Counted from the stretch's first letter, positions 1 to 9,349 are shown. The stretch is DNA of 15,956 bases from Rubrobacter sp. (GCA_016781885.1 JADDPM010000041.1:1-15956); one strand, 5' to 3'. A program made the numbers and translations. Notes: a model not told the origin generated them from the sequence alone.

Positions 1-32
1 CCCTTTCTACTCCTAAACCACGCAACACACAT

Positions 33-53
33 CTAGTAAACGCGATGTGTCAT
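33..53 (-). other. Possible 6-codon leader ORF or broken gene start at the left edge
   Basis: On the minus strand a very strong ribosome binding site, AAGGAGG (plus positions 61-67), sits 7 bases before an ATG (51-53). The frame encodes only M-T-H-R-V-Y before TAG at 33-35. The next codon in the same frame is another ATG (30-32), and that frame stays open to the window edge. This could be a leader peptide, or the start of a leftward gene whose early stop codon is a mutation or an error. The window ends too soon to decide. Confidence is low because the ORF is tiny; the ribosome binding site itself is clear. Confidence 0.3.
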
Positions 54-126
54 TTATCTATCCTCCTTCGTAAGTGCGCGCTCTCGTTTCACTCTACGGC
101 GCGAGGTGTCACGCTGTAATGAGTTC

Positions 127-172
127 GGTGTCCCGATCCGTGTCCCATTGTGCTCGAGACACCGGTGGGACA
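127..172. repeat. Cluster of TGTCCC half-sites, direct and inverted
   Basis: TGTCCC occurs at 129-134 and 141-146, two direct copies 12 bases apart. Its complement GGGACA occurs at 167-172; the inverted arms TGTCCCA (141-147) and TGGGACA (166-172) match over 7 bases. A second pair, GGTGTC (127-132) and GACACC (158-163), is nested with it. The cluster lies in a 270-base stretch without a gene, upstream of the leftward start signal at 51-53, so it may be an operator for whatever gene runs off the left edge. I see no confident promoter or other gene in 54-223. Confidence 0.35.
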
Positions 173-223
173 AGTGAGTACGATTTGTTAAGGTTGTTTG
201 CGCACGGTGTACCGACGGCGAGG

Positions 224-252
224 AAAAGAGGCCGGGCAACACCGGCCCCTCG
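224..252 (-). terminator. Rho-independent terminator of the leftward quinone-reductase-like gene
   Basis: Read on the minus strand, 20 bases past the stop at 273, a GC-rich hairpin forms. GGCCGG pairs with CCGGCC across a short loop, with a GA/TC pair extending it past a two-base bulge. It is followed at once by TTTTCC. The hairpin plus short T-run fits an intrinsic terminator. Confidence 0.65.
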
Positions 253-272
253 GATACGAGTTTCGGAGAGAG

Positions 273-1289
273 CTAAGCGGGGATGTCGAGCACTATCTTC
301 CCGATCCCCTTGCCCTCTTCCATGTGATTCATGGCGGCTGGCGTTTCCTCCAAGGAGAAGGTCTCGTTGAGGACCGGGTGAAGCTCGTGCTTCTCGTAGA
401 AGTCGAGCATCGAGCGGAAATCTTCGGGGCTGCCCATGGCGGTGCCGAAGACGTCGAGCCACTTGAGGAAAATCCTGGGCATAACCACCGTCACCTTCGG
501 GCCCGCCGTAGACCCGAACGTGACGATGCGGCTGCCGGGCTTGGCGAGCGAGACCAGGGCGTCGAATCCCTCGCCGCCGACGTGATCCACGGAGAGGTCC
601 ACCCCGCCGGTCATCTGCTTGAGCTCCCTTGACCAGTTCTCGGAGTTGTAGTTGATGCCGCCCTCCGCGCCGAGCTCCTTGGCTTTCTCGATCTTCTCGT
701 CGCTCCCGGAGGTAACGAAGACGTTGGCGCCCGCGGCCGAGGCCATCTGCACGACGAAGGTCGCCACCCCGCTCCCCACACCGGGCACGAGCACGGTCTC
801 GCCCTCCTGTAGCCCTCCGCGGGTGAAGAGCGCCCGATAGGCGGTCAGCGCCGCGAGCGGTAGCGCCGCAGCCTCCTCGTGCGAGAGTTGCGAGGGCTTG
901 GGGAAGACGTGATCCGCCGGAACCTTCACGAACTGGGCGTAGGTGCCGTCGTCCGGGAGTCCCAGGATACGGTACTCCTTCCCCGGTACCTTAGAGTTGT
1001 CTCCCCAGTAGAGCGACGGGTTAATGACGACCTCGGCGCCCTCATCCGGGCCTTCTGCGCCTTCGCCTTTTGCGGCGACCTCGCCGGAGCCGTCGGAGCC
1101 CAGGATTATCGGCAGGGCATCAGGCTTCGCGCCCGGGTACTGGCCCTGGGTGACGAAGACGTCGCGGCGGTTGACGGCCGCGTTGCGCAGGCGGACGACG
1201 ATCTCCCCGGAGCCCGGCTCCGGGTCGGGGACATCCTCATAACTCAGCGACTCGGGACCTTCGAGCTCGTGCAGTCTTATGGCTTTCAT
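273..1289 (-). CDS. Zinc-independent MDR alcohol dehydrogenase / NADPH:quinone reductase-like oxidoreductase
   Basis: A 338-residue medium-chain dehydrogenase/reductase. The N-terminal GroES-like domain begins MKAIRLHELEG and holds AAVNRRDVF, where zinc enzymes usually have the catalytic Cys. The usual cluster of four structural-zinc cysteines is also absent. The Rossmann domain has the glycine-rich turn PGVGSGVATF near residue 170, followed by GANVFVTSGSDEKIEKAKELGA, typical of NADP-binding quinone reductases. The ATG at 1289 is chosen because GGAGG lies 8 bases upstream; an earlier in-frame start at 1325 has no such support. The gene follows the acyl-CoA dehydrogenase on the same strand, 93 bases away, with a hairpin between them. 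The substrate is unknown; a role in reducing enone or quinone compounds is a family-level inference. A crotonyl-CoA-reductase-like role is possible from the context but not shown. Confidence 0.85.
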   Translation of the reverse strand: MKAIRLHELEGPESLSYEDVPDPEPGSGEIVVRLRNAAVNRRDVFVTQGQYPGAKPDALPIILGSDGSGEVAAKGEGAEGPDEGAEVVINPSLYWGDNSKVPGKEYRILGLPDDGTYAQFVKVPADHVFPKPSQLSHEEAAALPLAALTAYRALFTRGGLQEGETVLVPGVGSGVATFVVQMASAAGANVFVTSGSDEKIEKAKELGAEGGINYNSENWSRELKQMTGGVDLSVDHVGGEGFDALVSLAKPGSRIVTFGSTAGPKVTVVMPRIFLKWLDVFGTAMGSPEDFRSMLDFYEKHELHPVLNETFSLEETPAAMNHMEEGKGIGKIVLDIPA

Positions 1290-1308
1290 GTTTCTATCCT
1301 CCGCCTCC

Positions 1309-1318
1309 GTACGCGTAC
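1309..1318. repeat. Perfect 10-base palindrome GTACGCGTAC
   Basis: GTACGCGTAC is fully self-complementary. It lies just upstream of the ribosome binding site of the leftward quinone-reductase-like gene and just downstream of the hairpin at 1324-1362. It could be an operator or chance; no promoter elements were recognised with it. Confidence 0.3.
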
Positions 1319-1323
1319 ACGAC

Positions 1324-1362
1324 AAGGGAGCGCCCCCGGCTCGACCGGGAAGCGCCCCCCTT
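1324..1362 (-). terminator. Imperfect hairpin after the acyl-CoA dehydrogenase gene
   Basis: Read leftward, beginning 20 bases after the stop at 1383, AAGGG (1358-1362) pairs with CCCTT (1324-1328), followed inward by GCGC/GCGC and an inner CCCGG/CCGGG stem. The arms also make a direct repeat of AGCGCCCCC on the plus strand (1329-1337 and 1351-1359). There is no long T-run, so it may end transcription only partly and set the ratio between the two leftward genes. Confidence 0.5.
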
Positions 1363-1382
1363 AGAGCCTATAGAGGGGAAGG

Positions 1383-2567
1383 TTACACGAAAGCTCCTAT
1401 TCCCGTTACATCGCGGCCCACGATGAGGGATTGGACGGTGTCCGTGCCCTCGTAGGTGTAGACGATCTCCATGTCCGAGAGGTGCCTGGCGACGATGTAT
1501 TCCAGCAGAACCCCGTTGCCGCCCATACAGTCGCGGGCCTCGGCGCAGACCTGCCGGGCTTTTCTGGCGTTGTTCATCTTCGCGAGCGAGGCCATCGGTC
1601 CGGTCATCTTGCCCTGCTCCTGGAGCTTGGCGAGCCTGTAGCAGATGAGCTGCATGGCAGTGATCTCCGCGAGCATGTTGGCGAGCTTGTTCTGGATGAT
1701 CTGGAAGCTCGCTATCGGCTTGCCGAACTGCACCCGCTCCTTGGCATACGTCAGCGCCGCTTCGTAGGCCGCGACAGCGTGCCCGACCGCCTCCCACGCG
1801 ACCCCGCCACGCGTCGCGGTGAGCACCTTGTTGGTGTCCTTGAAGGAGTTCGCCCCCTCCAGCTTGTTCTCCACAGGCACACGGACGTTATCGAGGTAGA
1901 TGTTCGCCTGCCAGACGGCTCGCTTGCCCATCTTGCCGGTTATGAGCTCGGTCGAATATCCTGGGGCGCCCTTCTCGACCACGAACCCCTTGACCTGCCC
2001 GTCCGCCTCGTCGCGCGCCCAGATACTTATGAGGTCGGCGAAGGTGGCGTTGCCGATCCAGCGCTTCTCTCCGTTCAACACATACTCGTCGCCCTCGCGC
2101 CTCGCTGAGGTTTCGAGCATCACCGAGTCGGAGCCGTGCTTGGCCTCGGTGAGGCCCCAGGCCCCGATCTTCTCCAGTCGCGCCATCTGCGGGAGCCACC
2201 GCTCCTTCTGTTCCTCCGAGCCGCAGATGTCGATGGTCCCCATCGCAAGCCCCGAGTGGACCCCGAAGAAGGTGTTGAGGCTGCCGTCGCCGCGCGCCAT
2301 CTCGATCGCGACGAGCATGGCCGCTACGTAGCTCATCCCCGGGCATCCGTAACCCTGTATCGTGCTGCCCGCGATGCCCAACTCGGCGACCTTCGGGATC
2401 AGCTCGAACGGGAACTGGGCCTTGTCCCAGTAGTCGTTGATGATCGGGATGACCTCCCGATCGGCGAACGCCCGCACCCTGTCCCGGACTTCGCGCTCCT
2501 CGTCCGTCAAGAGCTCTTCGAGCAGGTAGTAATCGGTCCCCAGAGACCGGGTAACGTCGGCGATCAA
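1383..2567 (-). CDS. Acyl-CoA dehydrogenase, short-chain oxidase (ACX4)/glutaryl-CoA-dehydrogenase-like branch
   Basis: A 394-residue FAD enzyme, full length for the family, that would catalyse the first beta-oxidation step (acyl-CoA to trans-2-enoyl-CoA). It begins with the helical domain (about 15-130). The FAD-binding beta domain follows, with GAWGLTEAKHGSD (135-147) and NGEKRWIGNATFADL (165-179). The C-terminal domain has AKERVQFGKPIASFQ (275-289), CMGGNG (347-352) and YEGT (372-375), where E373 matches the catalytic glutamate of the glutaryl-CoA dehydrogenase group. From memory the sequence is closest to plant ACX4-type oxidases and glutaryl-CoA dehydrogenases. The Arg that binds the glutaryl carboxylate is missing: the region reads DGSLNTFFGVHSGL (94-107). 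Glutaryl-CoA is therefore an unlikely substrate. The start is TTG: AAGGAGG lies 6 bases upstream and no ATG is near. The gene is divergent from the PadR regulator and shares its control region. Confidence 0.92.
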   Translation of the reverse strand: MIADVTRSLGTDYYLLEELLTDEEREVRDRVRAFADREVIPIINDYWDKAQFPFELIPKVAELGIAGSTIQGYGCPGMSYVAAMLVAIEMARGDGSLNTFFGVHSGLAMGTIDICGSEEQKERWLPQMARLEKIGAWGLTEAKHGSDSVMLETSARREGDEYVLNGEKRWIGNATFADLISIWARDEADGQVKGFVVEKGAPGYSTELITGKMGKRAVWQANIYLDNVRVPVENKLEGANSFKDTNKVLTATRGGVAWEAVGHAVAAYEAALTYAKERVQFGKPIASFQIIQNKLANMLAEITAMQLICYRLAKLQEQGKMTGPMASLAKMNNARKARQVCAEARDCMGGNGVLLEYIVARHLSDMEIVYTYEGTDTVQSLIVGRDVTGIGAFV

Positions 2568-2635
2568 AGCCTTCCTCCTTTGCTCCCTTATTCCTTACAC
2601 TCTAGCACGGCCTCCAGACGCCGCGTCGGAGTGTT

Positions 2636-2664
2636 ATCATATTTGAGGTTGTCAATTTTGACAA
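2636..2664 (-). promoter_or_regulatory. Promoter of the leftward acyl-CoA dehydrogenase gene
   Basis: Minus-strand -35 TTGTCA (2659-2664) and -10 TATGAT (2636-2641) are separated by exactly 17 bases, each matching the consensus at 5 of 6 positions. Transcription would start near 2629, leaving a leader of about 60 bases before the TTG start. The -35 element lies inside one arm of the dyad at 2649-2664, so a protein bound there should block the promoter. On the plus strand, TATCAT (2635-2640) could be a -10 for padR with a start near 2647, but it lacks a good -35. Confidence 0.65.
2649..2664. promoter_or_regulatory. Dyad operator TTGTCAA-TT-TTGACAA, likely PadR site
   Basis: Two perfectly complementary 7-base arms are separated by TT, in an AT-rich patch of an otherwise GC-rich region. 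The dyad overlaps the -35 element of the leftward promoter and lies 18 bases before the PadR start codon. PadR proteins usually repress their own gene and divergent neighbours by binding such dyads, so this is the obvious operator. The assignment to PadR is inference; a TetR-type fatty-acid regulator encoded elsewhere could also use a site like this. Confidence 0.65.
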
Positions 2665-2682
2665 TAATTTGGAGGACTCGGG

Positions 2683-3072
2683 TTGGTAGAGCCTATGAGC
2701 AGTACGGCGGGCGCGACGCCGAAGGATGTCTTTTTCGGCGAGGTCAAGTCGAAGAGCGTGTTTCCGCTTTTGATCCTGCACATGGTGAGGAGGCGGCCGG
2801 AGTACGGCAACAGCATCATCCGGGGGATCAAGGAGACGACGGGCGGGGTGATGAGCGTCTCGCCGAACGCGGTCTATCCGCTCTTGCGGCGTCTGGAGGA
2901 GAAGGGCTACGTGACGGGTGAGTGGGAGGACCCGGATACCAGGAGCCGCCGCTTCTACACTATCACGCCGCTGGGCGAGGAGAAGTACGCCGAGATACGG
3001 GAGAGGTTCGAGGCGCACCTGTTGCGAGTACAGGAGGCCCTCGAATCCCTGCGCCGGGAGATCTATGGTTGA
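2683..3072 (+). CDS. PadR-family transcriptional regulator
   Basis: A 129-residue winged-helix regulator. The core runs from about residue 26 (SVFPLLILHMVRRRPEYGNSI) through a recognition helix at 58-73 (SVSPNAVYPLLRRLEE). The beta wing DPDTRSRRFYTITPLG (83-98) follows, then a C-terminal helix (about 100-126) that would form the dimer interface of short subfamily-2 PadR proteins. The start is taken as TTG at 2683 because GGAGG (2671-2675) lies 7 bases upstream; the ATG at 2695 would be 19 bases away. The protein likely acts as a ligand-responsive repressor. Its position between the acyl-CoA dehydrogenase and the hydroxyacyl-CoA dehydrogenase fusion suggests it controls beta-oxidation, perhaps sensing an acyl-CoA or aromatic acid. 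The ligand is not deducible from sequence. Confidence 0.9.
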   Translation: MVEPMSSTAGATPKDVFFGEVKSKSVFPLLILHMVRRRPEYGNSIIRGIKETTGGVMSVSPNAVYPLLRRLEEKGYVTGEWEDPDTRSRRFYTITPLGEEKYAEIRERFEAHLLRVQEALESLRREIYG

Positions 3073-3091
3073 TCGGGGAGCCGCGCGGAAT

Positions 3092-3120
3092 TTGAGCGGC
3101 GCGGGGGCGTGGGCTATGTT
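3092..3120 (+). promoter_or_regulatory. Candidate promoter for the fadN-like gene
   Basis: TTGAGC (3092-3097) and TATGTT (3115-3120) are separated by 17 bases, each matching the consensus at 4 of 6 positions. A start near 3127 would give a leader of about 65 bases. That leader holds the inverted repeat CATCCG/CGGATG (3138-3143 and 3156-3161). The gene may instead, or also, be read through from padR, 120 bases upstream. Confidence 0.4.
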
Positions 3121-3137
3121 TCCATGTAGGAGGTCGG

Positions 3138-3161
3138 CATCCGTCGCAGGGACAGCGGATG
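3138..3161 (+). repeat. Inverted repeat in the fadN-like leader
   Basis: CATCCG and CGGATG form a 6-base stem around a 12-base loop, between the candidate promoter and the ribosome binding site at 3183-3188. It may be a leader hairpin or an operator; no function is evident. Confidence 0.3.
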
Positions 3162-3192
3162 GGGTGAACGGGATCGTGATGCGGGAGGTCAG

Positions 3193-5568
<2,376 letters not shown>

Positions 5569-5670
5569 CGAAGCCGGCCGGCAGGGGGACGCTGAAGCCT
5601 CTCCCCGCAAGCCGTCTCGCCGGGCGAGTGATCGTCCGCAGAGCAAATGCTCCACCGAAGGGAGAGAACA

Positions 5671-6849
5671 ATGAAGGAAGCAGTGATCGTCTCGGGCGCG
5701 AGGACCGCCGTCGGTCGCGCCCCGAAGGGCACCCTGCGGGGCGCACATCCGGTGGACATGACCGGCGCCGCCATAGACGAGGCTCTCAAGCGTGCGGACG
5801 GGCTCGACCGGCAGCAGGTCGAGGACGTCATTATCGGGTGTGCGATGCCGGAAGGGACGCAGGGGTACAACGTCGCGCGGCAGTCGCTCCTCCGGGCCGG
5901 GCTGCCGGAGACCGTGCCGGGGCAGACCGTTAACAGGTTCTGTTCATCTGGTTTGCAGACTATAGCGTTCGCGGCTGAGAGGATCATGGCTGGTTTCGCC
6001 ACTACCATCGTGGCGGGCGGGGTCGAGCACATGTCCACCACGCTGGAGATGCCGAACTTCTCCCCGAACCCCACGCTGGTCGAAACCAACCCCGCCGTCT
6101 ACATGGGGATGGGCCTGACCGGGGAACAGGTCGCCAAAGAGTTCGAGGTCTCGCGCGAGGACCAGGACGAGTTCGCCCTGAGGAGCCACACCCGCGCCAA
6201 AGAGGCCGTCGAGTCCGGGCGCTTCGACGAGGAGATCGTGCCGCTGGATGTCGAGTTGAACTGGGTCGACGACAACGGCGAGCCGCAGCACATGGAGACC
6301 ACCTTCGAGCGCGACGAGGGGCCGCGCGACACCTCGCTGGAGAAGCTCGCCGAGCTTCCGACCGTCTTCCACCAGGATGGCACCGTAACGGCCGGCAACT
6401 CCTCCCAGAGGAGCGACGGGGCGGCGGCGGTCGTCGTCATGGAGCGCGAGAGAGCCGAGTCTCTAGGGCTCCAACCGCTCGCCCGCTTCGTCGGTTTCGC
6501 CGTCGGCGGTGTGCGGCCGGAGGTTATGGGGATAGGACCGATGGTCGCCATACCCAAGGTGCTGGAGCTCACGGGCTTGAGCCTCGACGACATAGACCTC
6601 ATCGAGTTCAACGAGGCCTTCGCGGCGCAGACGCTAGCCGTGATCCGGGAGGTCGGCATAGACCTTGAGAAGACTAACGTGAACGGCGGCGCGATCGCTC
6701 TCGGCCACCCGATGGGCGCCACCGGCACCAAGCTCACCGTCCAGCTCCTGAGCGAGATGAAGCGCCGCGAGTCGAAGTACGGCATGGTCACCATGTGCAT
6801 CGGCGGCGGCATGGGAGCCGCGGGCATCTTCGAGAACCTGCAGAACTAA
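5671..6849 (+). CDS. fadA: Acetyl-CoA acyltransferase (3-ketoacyl-CoA thiolase)
   Basis: A 392-residue thiolase that would cleave 3-ketoacyl-CoA with CoA, the last beta-oxidation step. All catalytic motifs are present: nucleophile C91 in NRFCSSGLQT, N314 in IEFNEAFAAQ, H346 in ALGHPMGATG, and C376 in CIGGGMGAAGIF. The gene is intact and of family length. The start at 5671 is preceded by AAGGGAG at good spacing; an ATG 24 bases earlier (5647) lacks a site. It follows the FadN-type gene in the same direction, with 102 bases between them that hold only a small CTCGC/GCGAG hairpin, so the two are probably one transcript. A biosynthetic acetoacetyl-CoA role cannot be ruled out, but the neighbour argues for degradation. 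Confidence 0.93.
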   Translation: MKEAVIVSGARTAVGRAPKGTLRGAHPVDMTGAAIDEALKRADGLDRQQVEDVIIGCAMPEGTQGYNVARQSLLRAGLPETVPGQTVNRFCSSGLQTIAFAAERIMAGFATTIVAGGVEHMSTTLEMPNFSPNPTLVETNPAVYMGMGLTGEQVAKEFEVSREDQDEFALRSHTRAKEAVESGRFDEEIVPLDVELNWVDDNGEPQHMETTFERDEGPRDTSLEKLAELPTVFHQDGTVTAGNSSQRSDGAAAVVVMERERAESLGLQPLARFVGFAVGGVRPEVMGIGPMVAIPKVLELTGLSLDDIDLIEFNEAFAAQTLAVIREVGIDLEKTNVNGGAIALGHPMGATGTKLTVQLLSEMKRRESKYGMVTMCIGGGMGAAGIFENLQN

Positions 6850-6867
6850 CTTCAGCTACTGGTCATA

Positions 6868-6894
6868 AGCGGTCGGCTTCTCCGGCTGACCGCT
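6868..6894 (+). terminator. Hairpin terminator after the thiolase gene
   Basis: AGCGGTC (6868-6874) pairs perfectly with GACCGCT (6888-6894). The stem extends inward with a G-T wobble and two G-C pairs, giving about 10 pairs around a short loop, 18 bases after the thiolase stop. The following bases are GTCCTCTTT, only a weak T-run. It probably marks the 3' end of the fadN-fadA transcript. Confidence 0.65.
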
Positions 6895-6915
6895 GTCCTC
6901 TTTGAGAGGTATTGT

Positions 6916-7929
6916 TTGAGGAAGATCTTTGTTGACGGTGTGAAGCCCTCGCACCTGGGTACGCAGCCGGTCGGGGAGGCGGCGGAGGTCGCCGAGGGCG
7001 TGTACCAGCTAAAGGTACCTGTGCCCATACCCCTCGTATTCGTCTCGATTTATCTCGTGGAGGGGGACGATGGGTGGACCCTGATCGACACCGGCTTCGA
7101 CTACCCTGAGGGGAGGGCGACCTGGGAATCGGGGGCTGCGGCGGTTGGGTGCGATTTGCAGCGGGACGTAGAGCGCATCATCGCGACGCATTTTCACCCG
7201 GATCACCTCGGGGCGGCGCCCTGGTTACAGGGGATCAGCGGCGCGCCGGTATACATGCTTGAGAGTGAGATCCAGAACTCCCGCGAGGTCTGGTAGACCC
7301 GCGACCTGTCGGAGTTCGTCAATCATCTGGTGCGCCACGGGATGGAGCACGGGACCGCCGAAAAGGCCGCGCGGAGCATGAGAACGAACCTCGTTCTCCC
7401 CGAGAAGATGGTCCCTTTGAAAAAGGGGGAGGAGGTGCCACTCGGGCCGGGGACGGCGCGGGTGGTACACGCGCCCGGGCACGCCGACCACCAGCTCTTG
7501 CTCCACGACGAGGGGCGCAGGATTCTCTTCGTCGCCGACCACGTCCTCCTGAAGATCACCCCCAACGTCGGCCTCTGGCCGGAGACCGCCCCTAACCCAC
7601 TGAAGCGTTACACCGAGACCCTCCGAAGCATGCGAAGCCTCCCGGTGGAGCTCGTCCTCCCCGGCCACGGCCCGCTCTTCCACGACCTCGAAGGCCGGAT
7701 AGACGAGCTTCTGACTCACCACGAGGAGCGACTCGAGGAGATGCTGCAGGAGATAAAGGACCAACCCAAGACGCCGCACGAGGTCTCACGCAAGGTCTTC
7801 CGCTACGGACTATCAATCTACGAGCGATGCTTCGCGCTGGCCGAGACCCTGGCCCACCTGGATCACCTCGTCCTCGAAGCGCGGGCGGAGCGCGTGGACG
7901 ATGGGCTCGTCTCCTTCCGGACAGTCTAG
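6916..7929 (+). pseudogene. Metallo-beta-lactamase-fold hydrolase interrupted by an in-frame TAG
   Basis: Two pieces lie in one frame: residues 1-126 (6916-7296) and a continuation to 7929, separated only by TAG at 7294-7296. The first piece holds the zinc motif HFHPDH (92-97). The second holds the other metal ligands in order: APGHADH (codons about 186-192), VADHVL, and PGHGPLF. The protein is thus intact on both sides, about 336 residues if the stop were sense. The frame runs on without a shift (TRDLSEFVNHL follows the stop), and the join falls between motifs 2 and 3, so neither half could make an active site. A GTG at 7330 could restart translation but lacks a convincing ribosome binding site. 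The start is TTG at 6916 behind GAGAGG. The intact protein would be a zinc hydrolase of the glyoxalase-II/lactonase/thioesterase-like group, with an unknown substrate. The cause may be a true nonsense mutation or a base-call error. Confidence 0.8.
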
Positions 7930-8587
7930 CTTGACTGGCAACGGCCCGCCGCCTGTGGTGGTCCGGGAGGAGGTCGCCAACAGCGTCACACACGGCTTGG
8001 GCCTCCTGGCGAGCGTCGCCGGGGCTGTCGTGCTGATCGCTCTGGGCGCGGAGCGGGGGGAGGCGTGGCACGTAGTGAGCGCCGCGATCTACGGGGCTAC
8101 GCTCGTGGCGCTCTACGCGGCCTCGACGCTGTATCACGCGTTCAAGGGGACGAGGGCCGGGGGCGCGTTACGAGTGTTGGACCATTGCGCGATCTACCTG
8201 CTCGCCGCCGGTACGTATACACCGATAACCCTCGTCAGCCTGCGCGGCGGCTGGGGCTGGACGCTCTTCGGGCTCGTCTGGAGCCTCGCGCTTGCCGGCA
8301 TCGTCTTCAAGGTCCTGGCGACCGGTCGCTTCGCCGTCCTCTCGACCGTCGCCTACGTGCTGATGGGCTGGCTGTGCATAATCGCCGCGAAGCCCATAAT
8401 AGTTCTCCTCTCGCCGGGCGCCCTTGCGCTGCTCGCTGCCGGCGGCGTCCTCTACACTGCCGGTACCGTTTTCTACCACTCCAGACGAGCCCCCTATTCC
8501 CACGCTGTCTGGCACCTCTTCGTCGTCGCCGGGAGCGTCTGCCACTACCTCGCCATCGCCCTCTACGTGCTCGTCTCAACCGTGTAG
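7901..8587 (+). CDS. Hemolysin III / PAQR-family seven-helix membrane protein
   Basis: A 228-residue protein with about seven hydrophobic helices. Family signatures are present: EEVANSVTHG (23-32), STLYHAF (75-81), LDHCAIYLLAAGTYTP (93-108) and YSHAVWHLF (199-207) with H215 after it. These His, Asp and Ser positions are the putative metal-binding set of PAQR-type proteins. The family is named for a Bacillus cereus hemolysin but most members are not toxins; a role in membrane homeostasis is the safer reading. The ATG at 7901 overlaps the end of the hydrolase gene by 29 bases; a TTG at 7931 in the same frame would start 1 base after that stop. Neither has a good ribosome binding site, so translation may be coupled, and the upstream nonsense codon could then reduce expression. 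Confidence 0.88.
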   Translation: MGSSPSGQSSLTGNGPPPVVVREEVANSVTHGLGLLASVAGAVVLIALGAERGEAWHVVSAAIYGATLVALYAASTLYHAFKGTRAGGALRVLDHCAIYLLAAGTYTPITLVSLRGGWGWTLFGLVWSLALAGIVFKVLATGRFAVLSTVAYVLMGWLCIIAAKPIIVLLSPGALALLAAGGVLYTAGTVFYHSRRAPYSHAVWHLFVVAGSVCHYLAIALYVLVSTV

Positions 8588-8675
8588 AGAAGACCCGTTC
8601 GCTGTCTCCTCCGGGCGCGTGAACTCCTTCGAAGGCATATTAGGGGCGCAACATTTCGCGTTCGGGAGGATGATC

Positions 8676-9173
8676 GTGGCTCTGAAGCTCGCCCGCTTTA
8701 TAAACCTGTTCCTCGTGGCGCTTCTCGCCGGTCTGCTGGTGGGGGTCGTCTTCGTCGAGGTGGCGCTGCTCGACCTGCCAGCCTCCGTATACACCGCGGT
8801 ACAGAAACCCAAGCACGAGGTCTTCGAGCCGGTGATGCCTGTGTTCGTGACCCTCGTCATAGCGTCGGGCCTGCTCGTCCTGTTCCTGATGCGCCGCGAT
8901 TTCAAGTCTCCCGCCTTCACCCTCACACTCGTCGGCGTGCTGTTTACCGTGGCGCTGATGATCAGCACCGTGCTCGTCAACGTACCGATCAACGCGGAGA
9001 TCATGGACGTCTGGTCGGTTGAGAGCCCGCCCGCTAACTGGGACGAGGTGCGGGACCGCTGGAACTTCTTCCACGGCCTCCGCACTATCCTGGCGGTAGT
9101 GGCGCTCGCGTGCCTCCTGCTGGCCGGTCTGGGGATAGTCCCCGCCGGGAAGGGTGAGAAGCGCGTCACCTGA
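8676..9173 (+). CDS. DUF1772-type four-helix membrane protein
   Basis: A 165-residue protein with four predicted membrane helices (about 6-28, 52-72, 80-101 and 137-155). The segment NVPINAEIMDVW (102-113) and the following NWDEVRDRWNFFHGLRT (121-137) are the signature of DUF1772, the group related to fungal anthrone oxygenases. Whether bacterial members are oxygenases is unknown. GTG at 8676 is chosen because GGGAGG (8664-8669) lies 6 bases upstream; the ATG at 8670 abuts that site. A 10-base palindrome, CCTTCGAAGG (8626-8635), lies in the 88-base gap behind the hemolysin III-like gene. The function in this organism is not known. Confidence 0.82.
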   Translation: MALKLARFINLFLVALLAGLLVGVVFVEVALLDLPASVYTAVQKPKHEVFEPVMPVFVTLVIASGLLVLFLMRRDFKSPAFTLTLVGVLFTVALMISTVLVNVPINAEIMDVWSVESPPANWDEVRDRWNFFHGLRTILAVVALACLLLAGLGIVPAGKGEKRVT

Positions 9174-9178
9174 CGCGC
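9161..9178 (+). terminator. Perfect hairpin overlapping the stop of the DUF1772 gene
   Basis: GCGCGTC (9161-9167) and GACGCGC (9172-9178) form a perfect 7-base stem around the four bases ACCT. The TGA stop codon (9171-9173) lies at the loop and the start of the 3' arm. The region after it (CCGGTGCTTTCACTG) has a short T-run. It is probably the end of the transcript. The rest of the gap, 9179-9337, shows no gene and no confident promoter. Confidence 0.55.
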
Positions 9179-9349
9179 CCGGTGCTTTCACTGTAGCAAG
9201 TAAGGTATCGCGAGTTGCACGAGGCAGGCGGCGGGGCGAGGGGCGAGCAAAGAATCGCCGGTCGCGCTCTATTCTGACGGGCCTCACCGCTCCGAAACGG
9301 GTGCCGCACCCGGGTTGAGGGTATTGGAAGAGAGTACGAGGAGGTCGAG

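Noticed and set aside
1383..2567. Naming the acyl-CoA dehydrogenase as glutaryl-CoA dehydrogenase
   Set aside because: The overall family fits, but the Arg that binds the distal carboxylate is not present.
7294..7296. Recoding of TAG as pyrrolysine or another amino acid in the metallo-hydrolase
   Set aside because: TAG ends other intact genes here (for example at 8585-8587 and 13758-13760), the interrupted gene is not a methylamine methyltransferase, and no decoding element is visible.
7901..8587. Calling the hemolysin III-like protein a toxin
   Set aside because: The family is widespread in harmless bacteria and related to PAQR proteins; there is no virulence context.
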